From Pseudidiomarina woesei (lineage in GTDB: Bacteria; Pseudomonadota; Gammaproteobacteria; Enterobacterales; Alteromonadaceae), in assembly GCF_001418345.1 (NCBI RefSeq), contig NZ_LIPW01000008.1:20673-84672 (forward strand): a DNA stretch of 64,000 nt, in the 5' to 3' direction. A program made the position numbers and the translations under genes. Position 1 is the stretch's first letter; each line of letters opens with the position of its first letter. The notes under the pieces are model-generated. The model had not been told where the DNA came from and made no database searches. It saw nothing but the letters and a program-made list of their open reading frames with translations. Of this stretch, positions 52,627-62,055 are shown piece after piece.

Positions 52627-53304
52627 CTACAGAAGCCCTCGCTCGGCAAATGAAACTGGCGAGCCTGCACCAATAACAAAGTGATCAAGCAGAGCAACAT
52701 CGATCATTGTTAGGGCTCGCTTTAATCGCTCGGTTACCCGTTGGTCAGCTTGGCTTGGCTCAGCGACTCCCGACGGATGATTATGCGCTAAAATAACAGC
52801 GGCGGCGTTGTGCTGCATGACTAGTTTTATAATTTCACGGGGATATACCGGCGCTGCATTAATAGTGCCTTGAAATAATTCAACGTACTTTAATAATCGG
52901 TGCTGGCTGTCTAATAATAGAACGACGAAAATTTCGCGCTGTTGATGACGCAACTGCGCGGTTAAGTAGTCTTTCACCATAGCAGGTTGGGTAAAACCAT
53001 CGTCGCGCCGCAATTGCCAGGCAAGATAACGCCGAGATATTTCCATGACAACCTGCAGTTGCATCACGCGAGCAGGCCCAAGCCCAGGTTGTTTTAGTAA
53101 CTCTGCGGCTGGGGCTGCCAACATACCACCGATACCATCGAAGGTACTCAGTAGGTCACGCGAATAAGTAACAACATCTTTACCGCGAATGCCGGTACCC
53201 AGTAAAATCGCGAGAAGCTCTGAATCCGTGAGCGTGCCAACACCAAGCTCCGCCATTTTTTCGCGCGGACGCTCAGTTTCTGGCCATTCCTTTAACTTTG
53301 CCAT
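52627..53304 (-). CDS. radC: RadC family JAMM-domain protein
   Basis: This 225-residue protein has an N-terminal helix-hairpin-helix-like region (LGPARVMQLQVVMEISRR) and a C-terminal MPN/JAMM domain with HNHPSGVAEPSQAD, the exact HxHx7SxxD metal motif. Biological role is uncertain, although older work linked it to DNA repair. It is upstream of rpmB as in E. coli. Confidence 0.95.
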   Translation of the reverse strand: MAKLKEWPETERPREKMAELGVGTLTDSELLAILLGTGIRGKDVVTYSRDLLSTFDGIGGMLAAPAAELLKQPGLGPARVMQLQVVMEISRRYLAWQLRRDDGFTQPAMVKDYLTAQLRHQQREIFVVLLLDSQHRLLKYVELFQGTINAAPVYPREIIKLVMQHNAAAVILAHNHPSGVAEPSQADQRVTERLKRALTMIDVALLDHFVIGAGSPVSFAERGLL

Positions 53305-53352
53305 TCCATTCTCCTAAGTGAGTACACATCGAATGGCAAAGCTTACTCTGAA

Positions 53353-53622
53353 TTAGAAGTTGCGTGAGTCCATGTGGCTACGCTGTGCACGCTCAACATC
53401 TTGACGTGCTTTTTCACCCATTTCTTCCATTTCAGCTACCGTACGGCATACACGCTCTTTGAAGTTAGTGCCGACTTTAGTTTCATTACGGCAAATATGC
53501 GTGATCTCGCCCTCTTCATTTAAGATATAGTTAGCACTTGTGGTAGAACCTGAGCCTGTCGAATTGCATGCAGCCAATAAAAGAGCCAACGCACCACCAA
53601 CAACTAATTTTACTTGTTTCAT
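53353..53622 (-). CDS. Small lipoprotein
   Basis: This 89-residue protein has a signal sequence with lipobox LAAC (Cys at 19). The mature part is polar, with two conserved-looking cysteines in THICRNETKVGTNFKERVCR and a helical charged C terminus. The Cys-Arg pattern resembles small uncharacterised lipoproteins of Alteromonadales. It lies 48 bases upstream of radC on the same strand. Function unknown. Confidence 0.85.
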   Translation of the reverse strand: MKQVKLVVGGALALLLAACNSTGSGSTTSANYILNEEGEITHICRNETKVGTNFKERVCRTVAEMEEMGEKARQDVERAQRSHMDSRNF

Positions 53623-53797
53623 AAATACCCAACCGAATTGTTAAAAATTTGAATACTAATTTTAAATTTTCTTACCGAAAATGCAAACCCATTGTTTGTA
53701 ACATTTTGTGTTATCGCTAACAAAGTGAGGTTGTGGTAAATTTGAAGTTCGCGACAAATCAGGTGGGTAACACTCCCAAAACATATGGATATTTACT

Positions 53798-55018
53798 ATG
53801 GCAACCCTTGCTGATAAACGTATTCTAGTTGGTATTAGCGGTGGTATCGCTGCTTATAAGATTCCTGAGCTAGTTCGGCGCCTTAAAGATTATGGCGCTG
53901 AAGTGCGCTGTGTCATGACCCAAGGCGGCCAAGCTTTTATTACCCCGCTAACATTACAAGCGGTGTCTGGCAATGCGGTAGCAACCGATCTACTTGATCC
54001 GGCTGCAGAGGCTGCAATGGGGCACATTGAGCTAGCTAAGTGGGCCGATCTCGTATTTATCGCACCAGCATCAGCTAACACCATCGCTCAACTCGCTCAC
54101 GGCCACGCAAGTGACCTATTGAGTACCCTCTGTCTTGCGACGTCAGCTCCTATTGCTATCGCACCTGCTATGAATCAGCAAATGTGGGCAAACTCGCTCG
54201 TGCAAAGTAACTGTCAGCGCTTAGCGCAACATGGCGTGACTATAGTCCCCCCCGCTAGTGGCGAACAAGCCTGTGGTGATATTGGCGCTGGCCGCATGCC
54301 AGAGCCATTAGCTTTACGCGAGTTCATTGTACAGCTGTTACAACCCAGTGAAGCACTGTTCGCGGGGCAACACATTGTCATTACAGCTGGGCCAACGCGC
54401 GAAGCTATTGACCCTGTTCGCTATCTGAGTAACCACAGTTCTGGGCGGATGGGCTTCGCACTTGCTGCAGCAGCACAACAACTTGGCGCTCAGGTGACAT
54501 TGATTGCTGGCCCCTGTCAGCTAACAACACCTGCTGGTGTAAAACGCGTGGATGTAGTGAGTGCAAATGACATGGCTAATGCAGTAGATGAAGTTATTGC
54601 CGACGCCGACATTTTTATTGGCTGTGCGGCTGTTGCCGATTACCGCCCTGAAATTGCGGTAACGCAAAAAATTAAAAAAAGCCAAGATACCATGCACATT
54701 GAGTTGGTGAAAAACCCAGATATTTTAGCCAAGGTTGCAGCGCGTGATAATCCGCCTTTTACCATTGGTTTCGCTGCGGAAACTCATGACGTTGTAAATT
54801 ACGCTCGCGGTAAACTTGAGCGTAAGCATTTAGCCATGATTGCCGCTAATGATGTTAGCAACAGTGACATTGGTTTTAACAGCGATGACAACGCGATGAC
54901 GTTATTATGGCGCGATAACGCCGGAGAAATTCAGCAAACACAGTTAGCACGCGCTGCTAAACAAACCATTGCAGAGCAAATTCTGCGACACGCTGCACAA
55001 ATTAAAAATAACTACTAA
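53798..55018 (+). CDS. coaBC: Bifunctional phosphopantothenoylcysteine synthetase/decarboxylase
   Basis: This 406-residue protein joins two steps of coenzyme A synthesis. The N-terminal CoaC half (about residues 1-185) has the flavin-binding [10 protein letters not shown], and APAMNQQMW; the CoaB half (about 190-400) has [24 protein letters not shown] and KNPDIL. In E. coli dut follows; here slmA follows after 12 bases with no dut between. Confidence 0.96.
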   Translation: MATLADKRILVGISGGIAAYKIPELVRRLKDYGAEVRCVMTQGGQAFITPLTLQAVSGNAVATDLLDPAAEAAMGHIELAKWADLVFIAPASANTIAQLAHGHASDLLSTLCLATSAPIAIAPAMNQQMWANSLVQSNCQRLAQHGVTIVPPASGEQACGDIGAGRMPEPLALREFIVQLLQPSEALFAGQHIVITAGPTREAIDPVRYLSNHSSGRMGFALAAAAQQLGAQVTLIAGPCQLTTPAGVKRVDVVSANDMANAVDEVIADADIFIGCAAVADYRPEIAVTQKIKKSQDTMHIELVKNPDILAKVAARDNPPFTIGFAAETHDVVNYARGKLERKHLAMIAANDVSNSDIGFNSDDNAMTLLWRDNAGEIQQTQLARAAKQTIAEQILRHAAQIKNNY

Positions 55019-55030
55019 AAGGAGTTTTGC

Positions 55031-55615
55031 GTGGCTGCGAAACAAAACAGAAAGCAAGATATTTTGGCAGCGCTAGCTGCAATGCTTGAAACGAACCCAG
55101 GCCAACGTATTACCACTGCTCGACTTGCAGCAGAGGTGGGCGTCTCTGAAGCTGCTCTGTACCGACACTTTGCGTCAAAAGCAAAAATGTTCGAAGGGTT
55201 AATTGATTTTACCGAAGACGCAATTTTGTCACGCATAAATCAAATCACTGAGAATGAAAAAGACACGGTTGCACGTTGCGAGCTTATTGTGCGCTTGGTG
55301 CTCACATTTGTCGAACGTAACCCGGGTATTACACGCATACTTACCGGCGATGCGCTGCTTGGTGAACATGACCGTTTGCGCACGCGTGTGCTTGGCATTT
55401 TTGAAAAAGTAGAAGCTAATATCAAGCAAGTGTTACGTGAGCGTCGATTACGCGAACAAGTACGTGGAGGCTTTGATGAAGGCACGCTTGCAAACCTGGT
55501 TATGGCTTACGCGGAAGGCAAAATCGCCCAGTTTGTTCGCTCTGAGTTTAAACGCGCACCAACGGAGCATTTTGACGAGCAATGGCAAGCCATTGCCCAG
55601 CAACTATTAAGCTAA
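55031..55615 (+). CDS. slmA: Nucleoid occlusion factor SlmA
   Basis: This 194-residue TetR-family protein binds chromosomal sites and FtsZ, preventing septum formation over the nucleoid. The HTH region [24 protein letters not shown] is close to E. coli SlmA. The start is GTG with AAAGGAG upstream. It abuts the convergent gpsA stop with no gap. Confidence 0.95.
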   Translation: MAAKQNRKQDILAALAAMLETNPGQRITTARLAAEVGVSEAALYRHFASKAKMFEGLIDFTEDAILSRINQITENEKDTVARCELIVRLVLTFVERNPGITRILTGDALLGEHDRLRTRVLGIFEKVEANIKQVLRERRLREQVRGGFDEGTLANLVMAYAEGKIAQFVRSEFKRAPTEHFDEQWQAIAQQLLS

Positions 55616-56617
55616 TTATTCAGACGTGCGGGCCCGGCTCAACAAGTTAATTGCCGCTTGTTGAGGCGTGGTGTCGCCGTATAAAACGTCGTAAAGCTGC
55701 TCGCAAATGGGCATTTCAACACCATGACGTTTCGCTAGGGTGACCACCTCACGAGTATTACGATAGCCTTCAACCGCTTGGCCAATTTCTTTCATGGCTT
55801 GCTCTACCGACTTGCCTTGGCCTAAAGCTAAGCCAAAACGCCGATTACGCGACTGGTTATCGGTGCAAGTAAGAATTAAGTCACCCAAGCCTGCCATACC
55901 CGTAAAGGTTTCCGGCTTCGCGCCCAGTTTCAGCCCCAAACGGGTAAGCTCGGCCAAGCCACGGGTTATTAACGCAGTACGCGCGTTAGCACCAAAACCT
56001 ACGCCGTCGGCCATGCCTGCGCCAATGGCAATCACATTTTTGACCGCACCACCTAATTGCACGCCAATAAAGTCGTCGTTTGTGTAAACCCGGAAACTGC
56101 GATCGCAATGCAGCAGTTCTGAAAGCTCTCCGACAAATTTGGGGTCGGTTGACGACATTGAAATAGCCGTTGGCAAGCCTTTCGCCATTTCCATGGCAAA
56201 CGTTGGGCCTGACAACACCGCAAGGGCATGGTCTGTGCCCAATATTTCTTCGGCAACTTCAAATAATAGACGCCCTGTTTCAGGCTCTAGCCCTTTCGTT
56301 GCCCAAGCAATTCGTGCGTCAGCGCGCAAATGAGGCTTCATGTCACGCAACACTTGTGCAAAGGCGCTACTTGGCACCACCACCACAATGTTTTTACTGT
56401 CGGCCACAGCTTCAGCTAAGTCAGCCGTAACATGTAAAGTGTCTGGAAGTTGAATGCCGGGTAGGTAACGGGTGTTTTCGCGGGTTTTGGCCATGCTTTC
56501 TACTTGCTCAGCATCGCGCCCCCACAAACAGGTATGGGTGCCCTTGCGGGCAAAGCAAAGCGCTAGGGCGGTTCCATACGAACCAGCGCCTAGCACTGTA
56601 ACTTGCGAATTACGCAT
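55616..56617 (-). CDS. gpsA: Glycerol-3-phosphate dehydrogenase (NAD(P)+)
   Basis: This 333-residue enzyme makes sn-glycerol 3-phosphate from dihydroxyacetone phosphate for phospholipid synthesis, so it supplies PlsB. The nucleotide fold [12 protein letters not shown] starts the protein; the catalytic lysine is in [14 protein letters not shown], and GLGDLILTC is conserved. It is the last gene of the rhodanese-secB-gpsA operon. Confidence 0.96.
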   Translation of the reverse strand: MRNSQVTVLGAGSYGTALALCFARKGTHTCLWGRDAEQVESMAKTRENTRYLPGIQLPDTLHVTADLAEAVADSKNIVVVVPSSAFAQVLRDMKPHLRADARIAWATKGLEPETGRLLFEVAEEILGTDHALAVLSGPTFAMEMAKGLPTAISMSSTDPKFVGELSELLHCDRSFRVYTNDDFIGVQLGGAVKNVIAIGAGMADGVGFGANARTALITRGLAELTRLGLKLGAKPETFTGMAGLGDLILTCTDNQSRNRRFGLALGQGKSVEQAMKEIGQAVEGYRNTREVVTLAKRHGVEMPICEQLYDVLYGDTTPQQAAINLLSRARTSE

Positions 56618-56629
56618 ATTTAGTAGCTA

Positions 56630-57133
56630 TTATGCGTCAGCTTTTTGCTCAGCGGCTTGCTGTGCTTGTTGCTGTTGTTGTTGCACGTGCTGTGCAAATA
56701 CGGCGTCAAAGTTAACTGGCGCTAGGTTCAATTGTGGGAACGTTGCACGGCTAACTAAGTTAGACAAACACTCACGCGCGTATGGGAACAAAATGTTCGG
56801 GCAGAATGCGCCAAGCAAATGCGCGCGCTGGCCGTCTTCAATTGCATCAGAAATAGTGAAAATACCTGCCTGATGAACTTCAGCCAAAAACGCAACGTCG
56901 TCACCAACTTTGTTGGTTGCGGTGATTTTAAGAACCACTTCGTAAACACCGTCTTCAATTTTGGTGTTTTTTACGTTCATGTCTAAGTTTAACTCTGGCG
57001 TCCACTCTTTACGGAAAATCTGCGGCGCATTTGGCGCTTCGAAAGACACGTCTTTCGCATAAATACGTTGAATTTGGAATGCTTGTTGTTGCGCTTGTTG
57101 GTCTGCACCATTTACTTGCTGTTCGTCAGCCAT
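56630..57133 (-). CDS. secB: Protein-export chaperone SecB
   Basis: This 167-residue tetrameric chaperone keeps preproteins unfolded and hands them to Sec[17 protein letters not shown] and [17 protein letters not shown] are diagnostic. Both tails are rich in Gln and Ala. It precedes gpsA by 12 bases, as in E. coli, but grxC is missing between the rhodanese gene and secB. Confidence 0.96.
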   Translation of the reverse strand: MADEQQVNGADQQAQQQAFQIQRIYAKDVSFEAPNAPQIFRKEWTPELNLDMNVKNTKIEDGVYEVVLKITATNKVGDDVAFLAEVHQAGIFTISDAIEDGQRAHLLGAFCPNILFPYARECLSNLVSRATFPQLNLAPVNFDAVFAQHVQQQQQQAQQAAEQKADA

Positions 57134-57163
57134 TTTTATACGTCCTATTACGAGAGATTAAAA

Positions 57164-57592
57164 TTATTTCTTAACCAGTGGAAAACTGGCGCCCTGCCAA
57201 GCAGAAATTCCACCCTGCAGTACGGCAACATGTTCAAAGCCTGATTTGCTAAGAGCGGCTGCGGCCGAGCGCGCAGTCATTCCTGTTGCACATACAACCA
57301 CGATGGGGGCAGTTTTGAATTTCTCAAGAGCTTGCACCTCATTTTTTCGAATCTTCTCGGCCGTTAAATGAATCGAGTCTTGAATGTGACCTTTACGGTA
57401 TTCGTCTACTGAACGAATATCAACATACACACCGTCATTGCGGTTCACTAACAACGTTGCTTGCTGCGGCTCAAGTAGTTTCACTTTTGACGTTGCGCCT
57501 TTAATGTAACTGACGATGATCGCAATCAGCAGAATCACCCACAATAAACTCATAAAATAGTGGTCCATTGCGAAAGCGAGAAGTTGATCCAT
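57164..57592 (-). CDS. Membrane-anchored rhodanese (YibN-like)
   Basis: This 142-residue protein has an N-terminal membrane helix (about residues 12-30) and a rhodanese domain with the active-site Cys101 in VVVCATGMTARSA. The domain probably faces the cytoplasm. The position before secB and divergent from gpmI matches E. coli yibN. Confidence 0.92.
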   Translation of the reverse strand: MDQLLAFAMDHYFMSLLWVILLIAIIVSYIKGATSKVKLLEPQQATLLVNRNDGVYVDIRSVDEYRKGHIQDSIHLTAEKIRKNEVQALEKFKTAPIVVVCATGMTARSAAAALSKSGFEHVAVLQGGISAWQGASFPLVKK

Positions 57593-57773
57593 GAGATTGA
57601 TGGCTCCAATTGAAAAAAAACAGCCACAGAGTATACCGACTGCAATTGTGGTTGCCAGTAAAATTTGCTCAATTGCGACAGTTCATTGCCGCCGACAAAG
57701 GATGCGCACAAAGCAAAAATCGCATAAAATAAACCCAATTTTTTGAAATCACTACTAAACCATTGGGGATGTC

Positions 57774-59309
57774 ATGGCAAAGCCAAACACACCACTTGCC
57801 TTATTAATTTTAGATGGCTGGGGCCACCGCGAGGCGGCCGCCGATAATGCAATTGCTGCGGCGAATACGCCGACAATGGATAAATTGTGGCAATCATGCC
57901 CGCACACACTCATTGACGGTTCGGGTATGGCCGTCGGCCTACCCGATGGGCAAATGGGAAATTCCGAAGTAGGTCATGTGAATTTAGGCGCGGGCCGCGT
58001 GGTGTACCAAGACTTCACCCGTATTAGCAAAGCCATCGCCGATGGTGATTTCTTCAGTAACCCTGTATTAACCGAAGGCGTTGACGCAGCGATTCAGCAC
58101 GGTAAAGCGATTCATATTATGGGGTTGTTATCGCCCGGTGGCGTGCATAGCCACGAAGATCACATGTTAGCCATGGTCGAATTGGCGGTGCAACGCGGAG
58201 CTGAAAAAATCTACGTTCACGGTTTTCTGGATGGCCGCGATACCCCACCACGCTCTGCGAAAGCCACCATTGAACGTTTTGATAAACACTTCGCGCAGCT
58301 TGGACGCGGCCGTTTTGCCACACTTTGTGGCCGCTATTTTGCCATGGACCGCGACAAGCGCTGGGACCGCGTGCAACAAGCCTGGCAGGCACTTGTGCAT
58401 GGTCAAGGTGCATTCACTGCCGATAATGCGCTCATTGCTTTAGCCGACGCCTACGAGCGCGATGAGAGTGACGAGTTTGTGAAGCCAACCATTATTGCCG
58501 AGCCAGCCCCAATTCAAAATGGCGATAGTGTGTTTTTCATGAACTTTCGCGCCGACCGAGCACGCGAGCTTAGCCATGCCTTTTTAGACACTGAGTTTAG
58601 TGGCTTTGAGCGAGGTCAGGTACCAAACCTTGCGCGCTTTGTCATGCTGACCGAGTACGAAGCGAATTTACAAGGGCCCATTGCTTATCCGCCTGAAAGC
58701 CTAAACAATGTATTGGGCGAATGGCTTGCGAAACAGCAATATACGCAACTACGTATTTCTGAAACCGAAAAATACGCCCACGTGACCTTTTTCTTTAGCG
58801 GCGGTCGCGAACAAGAATTTGACGGCGAAAAGCGTGTTTTAATTCCATCGCCAAACGTCGCCACCTACGATTTACAACCCGAAATGAGCTCAGAGCAACT
58901 CACCGACGCCTTGGTTAGTGCAATAGAGAACCGCGAGTTTGATGTCATTATTTGTAATTACCCAAATGGCGACATGGTGGGCCATACGGGCAACTTTGAT
59001 GCTGCCGTTAAAGCCGTCGAAGCTGTTGATCGGTCTATTGCTCGCGTTGTGGCTGCTTTAGAAAAAGTTGGCGGCGAATGTTTAATCACTGCCGACCACG
59101 GTAATGCCGAGCAAATGCAAGACCATAGTACCGGGCAGTCGCATACAGCGCATACCAGCGAATTAGTGCCGTTTATTTATGTGGGTCGACAAGCTGTCGC
59201 ACGCGAGGGCGGTACGTTATCTGACGTAGCGCCAACCATGCTGCACCTGTTGGGCCTTGAGCAGCCGCCAGAAATGACCGGCAAACCGATTGTGACATTA
59301 ACCTCGTGA
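57774..59309 (+). CDS. gpmI: 2,3-bisphosphoglycerate-independent phosphoglycerate mutase
   Basis: This 511-residue manganese enzyme interconverts 3- and 2-phosphoglycerate. The alkaline-phosphatase-type active site has Asp14 in LDGWGHRE and the phospho-acceptor Ser64 in MGNSEVGH; the C-terminal metal site is in [10 protein letters not shown]. The stop overlaps the envC start (TGATG). Confidence 0.97.
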   Translation: MAKPNTPLALLILDGWGHREAAADNAIAAANTPTMDKLWQSCPHTLIDGSGMAVGLPDGQMGNSEVGHVNLGAGRVVYQDFTRISKAIADGDFFSNPVLTEGVDAAIQHGKAIHIMGLLSPGGVHSHEDHMLAMVELAVQRGAEKIYVHGFLDGRDTPPRSAKATIERFDKHFAQLGRGRFATLCGRYFAMDRDKRWDRVQQAWQALVHGQGAFTADNALIALADAYERDESDEFVKPTIIAEPAPIQNGDSVFFMNFRADRARELSHAFLDTEFSGFERGQVPNLARFVMLTEYEANLQGPIAYPPESLNNVLGEWLAKQQYTQLRISETEKYAHVTFFFSGGREQEFDGEKRVLIPSPNVATYDLQPEMSSEQLTDALVSAIENREFDVIICNYPNGDMVGHTGNFDAAVKAVEAVDRSIARVVAALEKVGGECLITADHGNAEQMQDHSTGQSHTAHTSELVPFIYVGRQAVAREGGTLSDVAPTMLHLLGLEQPPEMTGKPIVTLTS

Positions 59310-60439
59310 TGCGATGGCTGGTTGTTTTTATAATGCTTATAGCGCCGCTGCATGCAGCGGCGCAGCAAGCAAGTGCGGAAGAGCAAGCCAAAACAGAGGC
59401 ACAGCTTGAACAAATTGCGGCTGAACTGAAACGCCGCGAAGCGGCCATTGGCCAGCGCGCTGAACAGCTCTCATTAACTGAGCGCGAATTGAAGCAACTT
59501 GAACAGCAAATGGCGACGGTTGCCAGTGAGCTTAATCGCACCCAAAAGCAACTCAATGATGCGCAAGGTCGCATCAACGACTTGCAAAGCCAAGCGCAAG
59601 CACTCGAACGGCAGCTCAGCCAACAGCGCAAGCTTCTAGAAAAACAACTGGATACAGCCTACCGCGTGGGCGAACACGACTACTTACGGCTTATATTGCA
59701 ACAGCAAGAGCCAAGTAAATTTGAGCGTGTACTGGGCTACTATGGGTACTTCAACCGCGCACGTTTAGCGGAAATGGACGCGATTACTAAAACTCAGCAA
59801 CAGCTACAGCAAGTTCGTAGCGACGTATTGACTCAGCAAGAAGAGCTAGAGCGCCGCAAGCAACAACAACGCCAACAACAAGGCGTGTTGAAAGCTCAAC
59901 AAGACGAACAAAAACAGCTTATAAAACGATTGAACCGTGAACAGTCAGTCGATCAAAAACGTATTGCTGAGCTGAAGCAAGATCAAGAAGCGCTCGAGCA
60001 AGTATTGGCAGCCATTCGATCTGCGTTGCGTGACGAGCCCCGGCTAGAGGGCTTATCTGCATTAAAGGGCAAGCTAAGCTGGCCCGCAGCAGGTAAAGTA
60101 CAACGTGTGTTTGGTCGCGCGCGCAGCGGCGGGGTAACTTGGAAAGGCATTGTCATCGACGCCGTTGATGGCGAGCCAGTGCGCGCCATTGCCGATGGCC
60201 GCGTTCTATATGCCAATTGGCTACGCGGATACGGTTTGCTGATTGTACTTGACCACGGAGATGGCTACATGAGCCTTTACGGCCACAACCAGACGATACT
60301 ACCGGCCGTAGGCGACATTGTGCGCGCCAACGAAACCATTGCACTTGTTGGTCAGAGTGGCGGTCGAGAAGAACCTGCGGTATATTTCGAAATTCGCGTT
60401 AAAGGTGACGCAGTCAACCCAGTTCAATGGTGTCGTTAA
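59309..60439 (+). CDS. envC: Murein hydrolase activator EnvC
   Basis: This protein of 376 residues has a signal peptide, a long Gln-rich coiled coil (about residues 25-230), and a C-terminal LytM domain. The zinc ligands of active LytM peptidases are replaced (WKGIVID where HxxxD is expected, YFEIR where HFEIR is expected), so it should not cut peptidoglycan itself but activate amidases at the septum, as E. coli EnvC does. Start ATG 59309 overlaps the gpmI stop; GTG 59306 is possible. Confidence 0.93.
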   Translation: MRWLVVFIMLIAPLHAAAQQASAEEQAKTEAQLEQIAAELKRREAAIGQRAEQLSLTERELKQLEQQMATVASELNRTQKQLNDAQGRINDLQSQAQALERQLSQQRKLLEKQLDTAYRVGEHDYLRLILQQQEPSKFERVLGYYGYFNRARLAEMDAITKTQQQLQQVRSDVLTQQEELERRKQQQRQQQGVLKAQQDEQKQLIKRLNREQSVDQKRIAELKQDQEALEQVLAAIRSALRDEPRLEGLSALKGKLSWPAAGKVQRVFGRARSGGVTWKGIVIDAVDGEPVRAIADGRVLYANWLRGYGLLIVLDHGDGYMSLYGHNQTILPAVGDIVRANETIALVGQSGGREEPAVYFEIRVKGDAVNPVQWCR

Positions 60440-61248
60440 TGCAACGATTTTTCGGTGGTTTCATGGTTTTCATTATGGCGTTTTGCGCCAACGGCGAAGC
60501 CGTGGAAGAAGCCGACGTAGCTGCTACCGATAACTCTGCGCCGATAAAAATTGCCATTGTTATCGATGACCTAGGTAACAGTCGTTTTCAGCAAAATTTT
60601 GCAGAGCTTCCTGGTGCGCTGACCCTAGCGCTGCTGCCACATACTCCTTATGCTGAGCGTATTGCACAAGCAGCACAGAAAACCGGCAAAGAAGTCATTA
60701 TTCACATGCCTATGCAACCCGGCAATAACATCGATGCAGGCCTAGGCATGCTTCGCAGCGAAGACAACAAAGCTGAATTTATCATGCTGATGGAACAAGC
60801 CTTCATGCACTTACCACAAGCTGTTGGCATGAATAACCACATGGGCAGTCGGCTTACTTCGCTGGTTGAGCCCATGCAGTGGGTGATGGAGCAGCTGGCA
60901 CTGCGCAATTTCTATTTTCTCGACAGCCGCACAACCGCTGCAACCCAGGCAGAACAGGTAGCAAAAAATTTCGGCCTACCCGTGGCTCGACGCCATGTGT
61001 TTCTTGACAATGATCCACGCCTGAGCGAAATATCCGCTCGTTGGAATGACCTACTCAAACATGCAAAGAAAAATGGGGAAGCCATCGCCATTGCTCACCC
61101 GCATAGAACCACATATGAGTTTCTACAGGCTAAGCTACCTGAACTTAGCGCTAACGGTATTCAATTGGTTTTCGCTTCGCAACTGGCGCATCGAGAGCAC
61201 CCAGCACCGACCATTGAACTTACTGAACATGAAGTAACAAGGCCATGA
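60439..61248 (+). CDS. Divergent polysaccharide deacetylase family protein (YibQ)
   Basis: This protein of about 269 residues has a signal peptide and a divergent deacetylase domain: IAIVIDDLGNS, EVIIHMPMQPGNN and GMNNHMGSRLT carry the metal-site residues, and IAIAHPHRTTYEF comes near the end. It is third in gpmI-envC-yibQ. The TGA stop at 61246-61248 coincides with the first bases of a repeated Rhs fragment, so the last few residues may differ from the ancestral protein. ATG 60427 is an alternative start. Confidence 0.9.
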   Translation: MQRFFGGFMVFIMAFCANGEAVEEADVAATDNSAPIKIAIVIDDLGNSRFQQNFAELPGALTLALLPHTPYAERIAQAAQKTGKEVIIHMPMQPGNNIDAGLGMLRSEDNKAEFIMLMEQAFMHLPQAVGMNNHMGSRLTSLVEPMQWVMEQLALRNFYFLDSRTTAATQAEQVAKNFGLPVARRHVFLDNDPRLSEISARWNDLLKHAKKNGEAIAIAHPHRTTYEFLQAKLPELSANGIQLVFASQLAHREHPAPTIELTEHEVTRP

Positions 61249-61481
61249 CCAAAGGCGCTAAATAGCTGCTGGCTGATTATCTCGCCAGTGGTGGCTAAGG
61301 TGGTAAACACCGAGCCCAAATGGTCTTTAAAGAGCAAATACGTGGCTTCACTTGTTGTGCTTGCGCTTTCGCGCTGCACGATGACCACGTCATCCGCCAC
61401 GGTGTAGCGGTACTCGGTTAAGCTGCCGGCGCCGCCGCTAACGACGACAACTCGTTGAACGCCATCTTGCCGAAGCCTGGC
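61246..61481 (-). pseudogene. Rhs core fragment, degenerate copy
   Basis: On the minus strand this stretch encodes about 50 residues from VADDVVIVQRESAS to QLFSAFG, nearly identical to the start of the larger Rhs gene at 62055-63494. At 61246 homology stops and the frame runs antisense through yibQ. An upstream in-frame stop lies at 61482-61484. It has no toxin domain and no own start with a ribosome-binding site. It is a leftover from duplication or recombination. Confidence 0.8.
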
Positions 61482-61544
61482 CTAGTCACGTATCATCTTT
61501 CTTATGCTAGCTTTGTGAAATGACACAGAATTCTGAACACTACC
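61246..61544. repeat. Direct repeat, copy 1 (Rhs fragment plus IS-like end)
   Basis: This segment matches 63292-63617 closely from TGACCAAAGGCG to CTGAACACTACC. Differences are scattered substitutions, one extra GCC, and the absence of a 30-base insert present in copy 2. The right end, ACAGAATTCTGAACACTACC, resembles an insertion-sequence terminus, possibly IS256 family, but no transposase is present. Confidence 0.85.
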
Positions 61545-61581
61545 CTTTCTATTGCTTGGCTTAGACTGCTGCCAAGGCGGC

Positions 61582-62055
61582 TTAATTTAATACTCCTATA
61601 TCACCATTTTTTTCTGTGTACTTATTATAAATATCGCACCGCTTGTTAATGGTTAAATAGCCACTATTTATTGATAAGTTAGGTGACCGATAACTCTTCA
61701 ACCTTCCTAATATAGTCCTATTGTCGTATGCAAAGCTTTTATCGACTTTAAAAAATTCACCGAAAAATTCTACATGACAATTCAAATACTCTTTTAGTTC
61801 AGTTTTTTCAGTAGTAGTGCCAACTACAACAAACCTGTTTTTACTCTCAGTAAAACAAACTTCCATTGATTCACATAGATGTAGTTCACCATTTTGGTTT
61901 TTGAGATACCCATATAAAGCAACCTTTTTCCTGTCAAATTTATCAGGAAAAATAGATATTTCAGCAAAAGTTGCATATAGCATACTATCTTTGGTATCCG
62001 CTAAAACAACAGAGCTACATAATATTAACACTGAAATAATAATTATTTTAAACAT
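61582..62055 (-). CDS. Candidate exported immunity protein
   Basis: This 157-residue protein begins with a clear signal peptide (MFKIIIISVLILCSSVVLA). The mature part is mixed alpha/beta in appearance with four cysteines and matches no family I know. The ATG overlaps the stop of the upstream Rhs gene (TAATG) and is preceded by AGGGAG, so the two are translationally coupled, as in effector-immunity pairs. Its export suggests that the toxin acts in the periplasm. It is AT-rich compared with the core genome. Confidence 0.7.
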   Translation of the reverse strand: MFKIIIISVLILCSSVVLADTKDSMLYATFAEISIFPDKFDRKKVALYGYLKNQNGELHLCESMEVCFTESKNRFVVVGTTTEKTELKEYLNCHVEFFGEFFKVDKSFAYDNRTILGRLKSYRSPNLSINSGYLTINKRCDIYNKYTEKNGDIGVLN

